From assembly GCA_033557465.1 (NCBI GenBank), contig CM066033.1, positions 1,300,135,022-1,300,199,021 on the forward strand: 64,000 nucleotides of DNA, read 5' to 3'. This DNA comes from Ichthyophis bannanicus. Its lineage: Eukaryota; Chordata; Amphibia; Gymnophiona; Ichthyophiidae. Below are positions 42,508-52,987 of this stretch, piece by piece. The stretch's first letter is position 1. Each line of letters starts with the position of its first letter. A model generated the notes under the pieces. The model had not been told where the DNA came from. It was given only the letters and a program-made list of their open reading frames with translations, and ran no database searches. The position numbers were made by a program, and so were the translations under genes.

Positions 42508-43555
42508 TGCTATTTAAGTTGGTTTAAAATCATTAAAGGTGTACGACAACACTGCATATTTTCCCCCTATCTTTTTAATTTATATACATAACAAATCAGC
42601 AGAGAAGCAGGATTGTATGAAGACAACTGAGTTGTGAAGATTAGTGGAAGGCTCATCAATAACCTTCTCTATGATATCACATTACCGACTAAAATTGAAG
42701 ACGATCTGAAACATTTGCTTCTTAAGATCAAGGAACATAGGGACTTGTTTACAAAGCCGCGATAGCGGTTTCTGATCGTTATCGGAGCCGCGGCCCCATT
42801 GATTTCATTTATAGAGTTATTTCAACGATCGGAAACCACTACCGCGGCTTTGTAAACAAGCCCCATAGTCTTAAAATGGGCCTGCACCTTAACATGAAGA
42901 AGACAAAGATCCTGACAAATGATAAAAATCAATAAATTCATAGTTGATGGAGAAGAAATAAAAATAGTGGACAACTTTAACCTGCTGCATCACTAATCAA
43001 TAAAGAAACCACAAGCAGTCAAGAAATCCTCTGACGCATTGCTCTTAGCAGAATGGCTATGAGGGACCTAGACAAGATTCTCAAGAGCAGAGATGTCTCT
43101 CTCCATACAAAGATTAGACTTGTCCAAGGCACAGTATTTTCAATAACATCATATTTATGCGAACGTTAGACAGTGAAAAAGCTAGACAGGAAAAAAATTG
43201 ATTTCCTTTGAATTACAGTGCTGGTGAAGAATACTGTGTATACCATGGTCTGTCCGAAGAACAAACCAGTCAGTTCTAGAGGAGATCAAACCTAAGCTTT
43301 CTTTAGAAGCTCAAATGACAAGACTTCGACTTTCATACTTTGAACACATTATGTGAAGAGAGAGATCATTAGAGAAAGACATCATGCTTGGCAAGGTAAA
43401 AGGTCAATGCAAAAGAGGAAAGCCAGCAATGAGATTGATCGATACAATAACAGCAGCTACGGGTACCAGTCTGTCAACAATGAGCCGCCTGACTGAAGAT
43501 CGAACACAGTTTAAGACAACTATCCAAGGTCACCATGAGTCGGCACTGACTCTAT
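42508..43555 (+). pseudogene. RTE reverse transcriptase 3' part and C-terminal domain
   Basis: KGVRQHCIFSPYLFNLY, then VKISGRLINNLLYD where the YADD loop is damaged (one codon lost and an Asp replaced by Ile), KMGLHLNMKKTKILTND, VDGEEIKIVDNF, MAMRDLDKILKSRDVSLHTKIRLVQGTVFS, TVKKLDRKKIDF and KDIMLGKVKGQCKRGKPAMRLIDTITAA. These are the known C-terminal blocks of BovB-type RTE proteins. Broken by stops, frameshifts and a small DNA transposon (42740-42863). Confidence 0.87.
42736..42867. mobile_element. Small palindromic MITE in the RTE
   Basis: Element 42740-42863 (124 bp) between two copies of cata (42736-42739 and 42864-42867). Ends are inverted repeats of about 30 bases (ggacttgtttacaaagccgc against its mate gcggctttgtaaacaagccc). 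Removing it and one cata makes the RTE frame continuous. A relative starts at 49011. Confidence 0.88.
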
Positions 43556-43565
43556 AGCACTTAAC

Positions 43566-43842
43566 TACAACAAAGGAGAATCCCTATATCTACTCCATAA
43601 ATTTCCAGAAAAAGCATTTTTTGAAGTTTAAATGTACCATTTTTAAAGAGAAGCTATCCTTCAGCTCCATTATTCATTCACAAAGGAAGCCCACCCCTCC
43701 CCTCCCCTTCCCTTCCCAAATCATTCTTTCTAGCTCTGCTCCCTCTGAAAACTATCAATGAATGTATGAAACCTAGAGGGAAAGTGGATGGTACACTCAA
43801 CTGCAGATGTAGCAAACAGCCGGTAATACGGCTTTTCACGGG
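43566..43842. other. Unassigned, probably SOBP intron
   Basis: No coding frame or repeat structure recognised; a short C-rich tract lies at 43690-43720. Confidence 0.5.
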
Positions 43843-44014
43843 AAACAACTAGCCAGTCAGGTTTTCAAGATAACCATAATCATTATGCATGAGAGAGATC
43901 TGCATACAATTGAGACCCTGCAAGCAAATCTCTCTCATTTATATTCATTGTGGTTGCCCTAAAAACCTGACTGGCTAGTTGTGTCCCAAAGACGGGGTTG
44001 AGAACCATTGGTGT
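43843..44014. mobile_element. hAT-like MITE, partly decayed
   Basis: Inverted arms: actagccagtcaggtttt near 43849 against aaaacctgactggctagt near 43962-43980. The right end read on the other strand begins near caatggttctcaaccccgtc, a hAT-type terminus. The same inner motif recurs in the elements at 58720 and 59867. No clear target duplication. Confidence 0.6.
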
Positions 44015-44154
44015 GGCGTGAAAGATGCAGGTTGCAACAGGGCACAGTGGATGAGCCAAGTGGTCCTTGCTTGCCAATGACTACATGTTACTTCAATGGA
44101 ATTTTGCTCCGAACCCTTGAATTTGTCTGTTTTCAAATGAAGAGAAGACAATGG

Positions 44155-44365
44155 AGTGGGGGAGTAGCCTGGTGATTAGATTAACAGCCTGAGAATTAAT
44201 AAGGCCAGAGTTCAAATCCCACTGATGCTCCTTATGACCTTGGGCAAGTCACTTAACTCTCCATTACCTCAGATATAAATTTGAGATTGTTAGCTCTCTG
44301 GGGACCAGGAAATATCTACTGTACTTGAATGTAACTCACTATGAGTTGCCACTGAAATCCAAATA
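44155..44365 (+). mobile_element. tRNA-derived SINE
   Basis: A box in ggagtagcctggtgattag, B box gagttcaaatcccactg, body ccttgggcaagtcacttaac, 3' end aaatccaaataaaaag. Slightly diverged from the other copies. Confidence 0.87.
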
Positions 44366-44509
44366 AAAAGATTAATTTACTACCACAGATGCATAGAGGG
44401 TCCTAAAGCAGCAGCACATGATTAATTCTATTCCTGTTCCTTTGCTCTGGTGTTTTGAGGTCGTTCTTGTAAAGAAAGGTTTAACTGAGGAGCATCAGCT
44501 CTGAATTAC

Positions 44510-44648
44510 CTTTCAGGACAGAAATATGCTGCCGACTGTCTCCATCTGCTGGGTAGCTCCTGATCGCAATATCTTCCCCCTCTTTCAGCTCCACTTTGTC
44601 ATACCCGTACCAGCCAAGAAGCTCATTCATGGTGCTCTCCGCAAAGTT
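44510..44648 (-). CDS. SOBP: SOBP exon (conserved N-terminal block)
   Basis: Minus-strand exon of 139 bases encoding [18 protein letters not shown] followed by [18 protein letters not shown] and [10 protein letters not shown] plus one base. This matches the conserved N-terminal segment of sine oculis-binding protein homolog (SOBP/Jxc1), a nuclear zinc-finger protein that binds SIX-family factors and is needed for inner-ear development in mouse. Splice sites are clear: acceptor ttatctctttcag just before AACTTT (ag at 44649-44650) and donor G|gtaatt after 44510. The exon ends in phase 1. There are no stops, and substitutions relative to the mammalian protein are conservative, as expected for a functional exon. 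Other exons are not visible in this window, so its neighbouring introns are long. The open frame continues into intron on both sides by chance. Confidence 0.87.
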
Positions 44649-45695
44649 CTGAAAGAGATAAATAATGAGCTTAATAATCACGCGAAGAGGGCGATTCGTC
44701 CAATTCTCCTGTTGCCTGCCAGGTGCAGCCCTACCTCCTACAGCTGCTCCTCAGCTACAGTGTCACATGCGGCCGAACTGCAACGCATTTAAACCTCCAG
44801 GCGACATGTGGAATTATGATAGACTTTACAACATTTGCCGTTTAAGGAAAAGAAGTTAGACTATATATCAGTTTTACACAGAAATAAGAGGCCAGGAGAC
44901 ATATCCAACATGCACGCTTCGCAAAAATGTAAAGCAGCTGTGAAATCAGCCGCAATCAGAATGTAAACACACCTGTGTCTGTTCTCTGCTACACCTGTTT
45001 TTTCTCGTTCTTCCTAGGTCTCCTTCCCTTTTTGTTGTAATATGTTTTAAGTCCAATTTTGCATAGAGCATTCAAGAACAAAAAAGGATGTTCAAGTCGG
45101 AGCATCGCAGTCTGAAGTGTTTTACAAAACATTCGCTGAACACACAAAAAGCCTGTGTATTTTACAGCACTTAAGGTATTTTACAAAGAAACACGTTAAA
45201 AAAAAAAGAACAGCATCACTCATGGCTTTAAACACGTAATGGCGCATGCATGTGAAAGTGGGTGATTTTTAGCCTGTGTGCATAAGTGCCGGACTTCGCA
45301 AAACTGGATCTTCAAGGGGAGCCAGTTGAAGAGCAAATCTTGGAAACTCTAATTTTTTGACTTTTTGAGGTGTTTTTGCACAACAAAACAATAAGCTCCC
45401 CATCCCAGTCATTCTTCCAAAGCTTAAGCCCAAACAAGCAATAAGCTGACACACAAATGTTTTACAGCAAACACGCATTGCCATTATAAACTAAAAAATG
45501 CATGCATACTTTACGGACCCATCCAAGCCATATCCAGAGCACTCCTCCTTCAAAACGGTGTCTACATGTAAGGCCACACAAGCCCTCTAAAACGACTTCC
45601 TTTAATACTACGAGTTTTATACTCTTTCGGAATAAAAGATGTTCATGGTTTTGATAGCGCAAGCTTTTACCACTGCTTAGCATTTCATTATAGAT
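44649..45695. other. SOBP intron sequence without clear features
   Basis: Short A-rich runs (45198-45209) and AT-rich text. No repeats with clear boundaries and no coding frames that resemble known proteins. Confidence 0.5.
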
Positions 45696-46622
45696 ACCCC
45701 CTATTTATTTATTTATTTGCGTTTGCAACCTGCCAATCTGAAGGAAACCCACACCCTCAGCAGCAAACAACACCACATAGATTTATCAGATAAACATTAA
45801 CATACACACACACACAAATACAGGAAATAACAGCGCTCGGACTTCCACCGACCACAAACTACCGAAGGCTTTCCTAAAAAGATTGGTAAATCTTCCTCTT
45901 CCGGCAACACAATAGATAATGCATTCTAGAAATTGAAAAGGCATGGGCTCTCGAGGACATTAACCACACTGCAGAAGATGGAGGAACCACTAGCACCCTC
46001 TTGTCAGCCAAACTTAAAGTCCAAGCTGGCTGATACAACCAAATCACGTCCATCAAGTAGCACGGTCCTTCCCCTTGGAGTGCCTGAAACATTAGTAAGA
46101 GAATCTTAAAACGCATCCTATATACAGTACAACCGGCAACCTATGCAATGCCTTAAGATATGACGTGAATATCAACAACAGCAATCAGCAAAGTGGCTAA
46201 ATTTTGAATGAGTTGTAATGCACACAAGGTAGATTGGGGTAAACCAACTCAGACTACACTGCAATACTCTATCGTAGATAACACTAAAGCCTGAACTATA
46301 GCCTGAAAATTTTACCCAACTAAATAATGCCAGAGTTTATGCACCAGCCAAACTTTTCAGTAGACAGATTCAATAACCTTGATTATCTATACCAACATGG
46401 ACAAATATCCAGCACCACCTTCAGATAATGCAGCCAGTCCTCGGTGACCCATCCCCTCATACTTCAACTGCAAAAAGGGACCCGCATGTGGTGAACGCCA
46501 AACACCCATCGGTTCTATATTTGTTAAGTTAAGGGAAAGCACATTTGCCTTCACCAATTTCCTAATCCAAACCAGCGAATTTTGAAGTACCACACCTACC
46601 TCTATCCCATCAGTCTCCACGA
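45696..46622 (-). mobile_element. Decayed L2-clade LINE ('L2-D'), 3' part
   Basis: ATTT tail at 45699-45718, then a minus-strand decayed C-terminal region: YRMRFKILLLMFQALQGEGPCYLMDV, RVLVVPPSS, SRAHAFSISRMHY, and further upstream LPQSTLCALQLIQN. Many stops. The upstream part resumes at about 47872 after another L2. Confidence 0.7.
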
Positions 46623-47871
46623 GAAACCACTACTACTACCATTTGTATAGTGCTAAAAGGCAAACACAGCACTGTACAGACACATGTAAAAGATGGCCCC
46701 TGCTCATCAGAGCTTACAATCTAGTCAAGACAGACTAGTTTGTTCCAGGCATAAGGAGCAGCAAGGTGGAAGGATCGAAGTCTGGAATTGGCAGTAGAAG
46801 AGAAGGACACAGATAGAAGGGGTTTACCAGGAGAGCGGAATTCCCAAGGAGGGGTGCAGGGAGAGATAAGAGAGGAAAAGTAGTGAGGAGCAGCAGAATG
46901 AGTGTACTTATAGATCAGTAGAAGTTTGAACTGGATACGGAAATGATTAAGGAGCCAGTGAAGGAACTTGAGAAGAAGGTTATATGAACATGTAGATGCT
47001 GGCAGAAGAACAGATTGAAGGGGAGAGAGATGATTCAGAAGGAGACTGGCAAGGAGGAGGTTGCAATAGCCTAGACGTGAAGTGAGTAGAAAGTAAGTAA
47101 GTGTCTTAGTAGTGTGTGTAGAAAGGATGGGACAAATTTTGTCAATGTACAGAGAAAGAAGCAACAGGTTTTAGCTATCTGTTGGATGTGTGCAGAGAAA
47201 GAGAGAGTCAAAGATGACCCCAAGGTTGCGAGCTGAAGAAATGGGGAGGAGTGTAGTATTATCCACAGAAATAGAGAAGGGAGGAAGGGGGAGGTAGGTT
47301 TAGGGGGAAAGATAAGGAGCTCAGTTTTGGCCATGTTCAGTTTCAAACAGCAGTGAGACATCCAGGCAGCAATGCCGGATAAGCAGGCAGAGATTCGGGC
47401 TTCGATTCCTGGAGAGATTTCAGGCACAGAAAGGTAGATCTGAGAGTCATCAGCATACAGGTGGTACTGAAAACCATGGGAGGAAATAAGAGCACCAAGT
47501 GACTGAGTGTAGAGAGATAAAAAGAGAGGTCCCAAGACAGAGCCCTGAGGTACACTGACTGAAAGTGAGATGGCGATAGAAGAGGAACAACCAGAACATA
47601 CACTAAAAGTGCAATGGGAGAGATAAGAAGAAGACCAGGATAGAATGGAGCCCCTAAATCCAAGCGAGGACAGGGTATCAAGGAGAAAGTGGTGATCAAT
47701 AGTGTCAAAAAAGCAGCACACAGGCCAAGAAGGATGTGGATCAAGTAGAAGCCTTTGGATTTGGCAAGCAACAAATCGCCGGAGACTTTGGCAAGAGCCA
47801 TTTCTGTGGACTACAGAGAATGAAAGCCAGATTGCAGTGGGTCCAGAAGGTCTTGAGAAGAAAGAATGAAC
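46623..47871 (-). mobile_element. L2-clade LINE with TAG-type tail ('L2-E')
   Basis: Tail 'accactactactac' and the 3' end 'atttgtatagtgctaaaag..cagcactgtacag' on the left, then a minus-strand RT remnant. The same tail type, strongly expanded, is at 61205-61875. It interrupts L2-D. Confidence 0.78.
46725..47820 (-). pseudogene. L2-E reverse transcriptase remnant
   Basis: Blocks on the minus strand: [28 protein letters not shown] (another frame), [55 protein letters not shown] (YADD intact), [15 protein letters not shown], then after frame changes LDYCNLL-like [13 protein letters not shown] and RLRSFHLAAPYAWNKL. Frame changes and stops mean it is dead. Confidence 0.8.
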
Positions 47872-48340
47872 TATAAAGTATGTGAGCAAAGATCTTGTGT
47901 GTTCAAGCAATTTTGCCAGTAGCCATAGATAGACATTAAACATAGTAGGTAGTAAAGATGAACTCTGGTGAACTCCAGAATCCAGGATAGTATAGAATTA
48001 CTTCTTTCCCCCACCTCCTCATTGAATCTGCTATACTGATCCTGCAAACATGATGCAAACCCACCACATCCCACAGAATGCAAATGCTAGAGAAAGATAT
48101 CTTGATTTACCTCATCAAACACGGCAGAGATATCCAATGAGGCTATCAAGTACAAAGTCCCTTGCTTCAAACTTCCCATGCAACCTATCAGGAAGAGAGA
48201 CCAAAGCTTTCTCCTTCCAAAAGGCTTGTCAGAAGCCCGATTGACCAAAATGGAGAGAATGAGAAACCTCCAGAAAATCAGTAAGTTGCACTAACACCAG
48301 AGCTTCAAGTAGCTTAGCCAGCAAAGGTTGGCTAGAAATT
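47872..48340 (-). mobile_element. L2-D, 5' part
   Basis: Carries a degraded GVPQGSSLSPTLFN block (read as [13 protein letters not shown]) and [14 protein letters not shown] on the minus strand near 47870-47970, then decayed RT text to about 48340. Order and strand fit the 3' part at 45696-46622. Confidence 0.6.
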
Positions 48341-49010
48341 GGGCGGCATGACACCAGCTACAGTGCATCCAAGCCATCTTTCATCAAAACAGGTCTCATT
48401 GCTCACCATTTTGGTACACAAGCTGCTTTCCATGACTCACTGCTGTAAGATAAGGCACAAAGACGTCCCCTGCTTTTACCAGGTCAACAGGGCAAACGTC
48501 AAGGAGACAAAATTATGGCTTTATTTTCCTCAATGTCTGCACCACCTCCTCATAGGTAACCTGTTGTATTGATGACCATGCAGCTTTCCCCCTCAACCTT
48601 GCCAGCATTATCCATCCTACCCTCACTCAACTTGGCCAGAAAATGATGGACATTGCCAGTCTACTATTCACTTAACACTGCTAGAAGACACATGGTCAAG
48701 TCCTGGGGTACATACTACTTTACTGTCAAACCTCAGTCAACACAAAACTATTCAAGAGGGCAACTGACAGTAGTATGAAGGCAAAGGGAATAAAAAGCCC
48801 TTTTACATGATCAACTTCCTTCTGATATGCTGCATAGCAACTAAATAAATCTCCTTATTCACAGAACTGCAAGATTAGAACTGTTCCTGCTGTAATTGGT
48901 GCAAGGCCTATTTTTTTACTATGGAAATCTGGAGTATACCACTGAGCAGACTTCTTTCCTCACATACAAATTTGTCTAAATGGAGCCATAAAACACACTT
49001 TACCTTTGGG
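48341..49010. other. Unassigned sequence
   Basis: No clear element boundaries or coding potential. Some of 48341-48700 may be further decayed LINE sequence. Confidence 0.45.
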
Positions 49011-49084
49011 GCTTGTTTACAAAGCCACGGTAGCGGCTTCCGCACGATATTGGAGCCGCTACCGCGGCCCCAGTGTGTTGTACA
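49011..49084. mobile_element. Fragment of the palindromic MITE family of 42740
   Basis: Starts ttggggcttgtttacaaagc, with ggtagcggcttcc matched by its inverted mate gagccgctaccgcgg. Only one end is present; the hAT-like element follows at 49085. Confidence 0.75.
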
Positions 49085-50670
49085 TAGGGTTGCCAACTTT
49101 TTCACCGAAAAAAACCCGACACCTGTGGCTCGCCATGCTCCACCCATTCTCCGCCACCAACCCCACCCGTGCCCTGCCCCCAGCCCCACCCACAAAAATT
49201 ACCGAGGATACGTATAGGCTAACTCCCTTGGTCAGATAATAATTAAACTGGGAACCCCAAAAGTCAAACATGAAATGTACAACACTGGAGAAATAAAACT
49301 ATAAAGTAATTTCCTCTTGCACTAAACAAAAACACAAAGATGTTAGTAATACACACTTCCTAGACCAGACATATTCCAGTTAATAAATTCAAAATAAAAA
49401 GTATTTTTCTACCTTCAGTTTGGGCATTTTATTTTTCAGTTGCAATTGCTCCAATCACTTTCTTCTGATTTCTTCGTGTCTTCTGCGAGCTATCCATTTG
49501 TCCTTTCTTCTCTTTTAGATGTTTTCCATTCTCTCTCTATATCTGCTTTAACATATTGATCATTTCCCTTTTGCTCTTTCCCCCAATTCTTTCCTTATTC
49601 CTTTATCATCCACTCAAATTTCACCCTTCCATTCTCAGTCCCCTCTTACTCTCCCAATACCCGGCCCATCATAGACTTTTCTTCCACACAAAATATCTTT
49701 TCCCCTCTCCATTCTCATTCCCCATCCCCATCCCTTCTAGTCCTCCCCCAAAATCAGCTCCCTTATAGTTCTAGACCTACCCAGCATCCGCTTCCTTCTA
49801 GTCCCATTCTCCCATGCCCCACATCAGCCCATTTCAAGTCCTATTCCAGCTCCTCATCAGCCCATTTCCCATCCTAGCTCCACATATGCTCTTTTCCAGT
49901 TCCATTCTAGCCCCCCATCAGCCAATTTCCACTCCAAGCTCCCCCATCAGTCAATTTCCAATCCTAGCCCCCTCGACAGCCCACCTCCAGTCCTATTCCA
50001 GCCCCCATTGGCCCATTTCCAGTCCTATTCCAGCCCCCATTGGCCCATTTCCAGTCCTATTCCAGCCCCCCATCAGTCAATTTCCACTCCAAGGTCCCCC
50101 CATCAACCAATTTCCAATCCTAGCCTCCTCATCAGCCCACTTCCAGTCCTATTCTAGCCCCTATCAGCCCATTTCCAGTGCTAGCTCTCACATCACAGGC
50201 CATTTCCAGTCCTAGCCCTCCACCAATTACAGCCCATTTACAGTCCTAACCCCCCCTAATCACAGCCCATTTCCAGTCCATGTTCCCCCCCATCACAACC
50301 CATTTGTAGTCCATGGCTGTCTGAGGGGCTTCAGAGGGAGTCGGGGAAGCCCGTGCGAGGCCCCGGCTCCCTCTGTACAACCGCCAGCATGATGATCCTT
50401 TTCCTTCATGCTGGCAGCTGTTTCTGTGAAGCCACGATTGCTGGGAAAGGTTAAAGGGCATTGCCCTGGGTCTTCTGTTTTTTAAACTCTGCGGACGTCG
50501 GGTCGGAAGAAAAGCCATTTTTTTGCTCTGGTCACTCCCGATCTTGCAGCCAGAGCAAAAAAAACGGCTTTTCAAGGCCCGGTTTTACATCTGCGCCGGC
50601 AGCCGGCCAGGCCATGGAAAAACCGGCCAGGCAAGCTGAAAACCGGCCGTTTGGCAACCCTAGTTGTACA
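49077..50670. mobile_element. hAT-like non-autonomous transposon with minisatellite
   Basis: Element 49085-50662 (1578 bp) with ends TAGGGTTGCCAAC and, inverted, TAGGGTTGCCAAA, between two copies of gttgtaca (49077-49084 and 50663-50670). The 8-bp duplication and TAGGG start are hAT features. The interior has a pyrimidine-rich segment (49500-49790), a minisatellite (49800-50300) and a hairpin (50512-50533 against 50551-50573: aaaagccatttttttgctct and its mate). No transposase. Confidence 0.9.
49800..50300 (-). repeat. Minisatellite, inverted relative to 12830-13450
   Basis: Repeats of cagcccatttccagtcctag with ccccat fillers, about 25-35 bases each. Same motif as the minisatellite in the element at 12510-17468, in opposite orientation. 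Confidence 0.92.
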
Positions 50671-50709
50671 CGAATAGATATGTTAAAGATATGTATTAAA
50701 ATGAGGTAG

Positions 50710-51135
50710 TGTGCATGGAATCTGTTTCACATTCAAACTAGGGGGCATAACATGAAGCTGCAAGGTGGTAAACTGAAAGGCAATGTCAGGAAATACTTTT
50801 TCACTGAAAGGGTGGTAGATGTTTGGAATGTCCTCCCGATGGAAGTGTTGGGGGCAAATACAGTGGCAGAATTCAAAATGGCATGGGACAGACACAGTGG
50901 ATCCCTTCACAGCAACAGGATAAATCAAAATAAACATAACTCTCTCATATCTCAGTAAATAGGGGTGACCTACACAGAGCAGTGGGTACACCCCTAAACA
51001 CACAAAGGCATGGAGAAGGGTGATCTGCACAGAGCAGCAGGTGCACCTACTCTTGCCACATCGCTGGGCAGACTAGATGGACCATACTGGTCTTTATGTG
51101 CCGTCATATACTATGTTACTATATTAATATGTAAA
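50710..51135 (+). mobile_element. CR1 3' end fragment
   Basis: Encodes the CR1 C-terminal blocks GNVRKYFFTERVVDVWNVLPMEVLGANTVAEFKMAWDRHSGS, then a 3' UTR ending agactagatggaccatactg and the tail tatactatgttactata. 5'-truncated. Confidence 0.88.
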
Positions 51136-51307
51136 GGTCTGTATCATATCTCCCCATCCCTCCTCTCCTCTAGCATAAACACACATGGCTTTTGCCTATC
51201 TCTGGGCTGATTGTTCCATAGCGGAGATGTGCTAATATCTTTGAGATGGCAGCAAAGGCAAAAAAAATGGATTTAAAAGACTTTGCCTATATGGGTGCCC
51301 CTCTTCC

Positions 51308-51898
51308 GTGCAAACAGCAAGACAAAACGGTGGCATTGGGGGGACGGACGGCAGAAAACTCAGTCTGAATACGTCGGAAGCAGACAGTGCAGAGACCTCA
51401 GCAAAAAAGCCTGCAGTGGGGATGGACCACAATGGGGCCTTCCAGGAGGAAGTGCGCATTTGGTTTAAGGCGCTTAAGCTGGATTTTTTTCAGCAGGTGC
51501 ATGCTGAAGTGGTGGCGGGCATAGAAGGCCTATGCTCAGAACTGAGAGACTTGGGAAAACCGGTAGAGGGGGTGGAGAAACGTATTGAAGATAAGGAGGA
51601 GGTTGTGGGGACCCTAGAAAATAAAGTGCAGACATTGGATAAACTTAGAGAGGAGCTGCAGCATAAAGTCAAGGACCTAGAGAAGAGGTCTCGATGGAAC
51701 AACCTGAGGTTCCGCGGCATTGCAGAGAACGACTCCTTCAATGACTGTAAGGCTGTTGCGCAAAAAGTGTCTCAAGCACTGATGCAACAGGCTGGAGCAC
51801 TCCATGAAAACCTGGATCTTCGGATAGACCAGGCCCACAGAGTTGTGGGACGGCCGGGGCCTCTTAATAATAATAACCCAAGGGACATCATCACATGA
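51308..51898 (+). CDS. L1 ORF1 protein remnant (coiled coil plus RRM, 196 aa open)
   Basis: RNA-binding chaperone of L1-type elements. A long heptad-like helix (about residues 65-130: GIEGLCSELRDLGKPVEGVEKRIEDKEEVVG..LDKLREELQHKVKDLEKR) is the trimerising coiled coil, followed by the RRM start KRSRWNNLRFRGIAE and the RIDQAHRVVGRPGPLNNNNPRDII end. The frame stops at 51898 near the end of the RRM, so the C-terminal domain is lost. It is open over 196 codons but lies in an internally deleted element. Confidence 0.8.
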   Translation: MQTARQNGGIGGTDGRKLSLNTSEADSAETSAKKPAVGMDHNGAFQEEVRIWFKALKLDFFQQVHAEVVAGIEGLCSELRDLGKPVEGVEKRIEDKEEVVGTLENKVQTLDKLREELQHKVKDLEKRSRWNNLRFRGIAENDSFNDCKAVAQKVSQALMQQAGALHENLDLRIDQAHRVVGRPGPLNNNNPRDIIT

Positions 51899-51899
51899 T

Positions 51900-52478
51900 T
51901 TTGGGGTGAAAGAGCAGGTCGCAGTCCTGGTGCGTGCTCAGGGATCTTTCATTTGGGAGTCCAACACTGTGGAAAAAAAAAAAAAAACTAAACTAGCGTA
52001 CACACTACGCTCTCAGTTTCTGCAGCTGGAAGACGCTGACGCCCGAACCCTAGGGGGGCAGGTGTTAGCAGTGAGAGCTCAATTGAACGCATTGGAGTCT
52101 GATGACATCCACTGTAAGATGCAACTGGCGCACAAAGAGTACTTTGAAGTTGGCAATAAAGATGCTAAATATCTTGCATGGCAACTGAGATGCAGGAAAT
52201 TATGGTCACATATAATGGTAATTCGGGGGGAGGGAGGTACGGTTATTCACTTGGGGGATGGGATGCAGAAGGAGTTTGTAAATTTTTTTCAGCGCCTGTA
52301 TGAGGTGCCTACTCCTCCTCCTAAAGACTATATAGTGAGTTATCTTGATTCGGTCCCTTTTCCCAACTTGGGGCAGAAGGCGAGGCAGGCACTGGATAAG
52401 GAGATTGATGCCAGGAAAGTGCTCCAAGTCATTAAAGCCATCAAAACTGGTGATAAGTTGCTGTGGGAGAAAATATGA
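51900..52478 (+). pseudogene. L1 ORF2 fragment (pre-RT linker)
   Basis: KLAYTLRSQFLQLEDADARTL, LAHKEYFEVGNKDAKYLAWQLR, FVNFFQRLYEVPTPP and LDKEIDARKVLQVIKAIKTG correspond to the region between endonuclease and RT of L1 ORF2. The RT itself is absent: the sequence jumps to the 3' UTR after 52478. An A run near 51972 suggests slippage. Confidence 0.75.
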
Positions 52479-52612
52479 GAGGAATATGAGGAGGTGGGGG
52501 GTGGGGACTTTGCTTGTAGTTTACTGTAGTTTATCGGTCAAGGTTGGCCTTGTGTATTGCTTTGTTTTATGCTATGAAAATTAATAAAATTCTTAAATGA
52601 AAAAAATAAAGT

Positions 52613-52646
52613 AGAAAGACTAGGGGTCACGCAATGAAGATACAAT
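52613..52646 (+). mobile_element. CR1 3' region ('CR1-F'), part 1
   Basis: agaaagactaggggtcacgc, a typical CR1 3' stretch, cut by the reverse CR1 tail at 52647; continues at 52988. Confidence 0.65.
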
Positions 52647-52987
52647 GTAACATAGAAACATGACAGCAGAAAAAGACCACATGGCCTATCTAGTTGCCCT
52701 TCCATATCAACAACTACAATAGTCCCCTTTTTTCCTTTAGAGATCCTCTGTGTTTGTCCCATGCTTTTTTGTATTCAGATACTGTCCTCATCTCTACCAC
52801 CTCCACTGGGAGACTATTCCATGGATCCACCACTCTTTCCGTAAAGAAATATTTCTGCATAGCACTCCTGAGTCTATCCCCTTTCACCCTCATCCTACGT
52901 CCCCTTGTAGCAAAGCTTACATTCAATTTAAAGAGGCTCTCCTCCTGTGCATTCATGGCATGGAGGTATTTAAACATCTCAATCATT
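52647..52987 (-). mobile_element. CR1 3' end ('CR1-G'), same family as CR1-A
   Basis: Tail acatagaaacatgacagcag at the left, then a minus-strand open frame MIEMFKYLHAMNAQEESLF to EKRGLL (52714-52986), very close to the C-terminus of CR1-A (VVDPWNSLPVEVVEMRTVSEYKKAWD). 5'-truncated. Confidence 0.93.

Larger units (their letters stand above)
42501..43565 (+). mobile_element. BovB-like RTE, 3' half
   Basis: Resumes exactly where the 5' half stopped near 12148: WFKIIKGVRQ, FSPYLFNLY and REAGL in one frame from about 42515. It ends with the RTE 3' terminal region (caaggtcaccatgagtcgg, cactgactctatagcactta) and an acaac-type tail. Same strand as the 5' half, correct order, no overlap. Confidence 0.87.
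51235..52612 (+). mobile_element. L1-clade LINE, internally deleted
   Basis: Contains an L1-type ORF1, then directly a short middle part of ORF2, then a 3' end with gaaaattaataaaattctta and an A-rich tail. Most of ORF2 (endonuclease and RT core) is missing, so it is a deletion derivative. Confidence 0.85.

Noticed and set aside
43566..44500. tRNA genes suggested by A and B boxes near 44160
   Set aside because: The boxes belong to a tRNA-derived SINE with a long body and an A-rich tail; the same unit recurs several times in the window.
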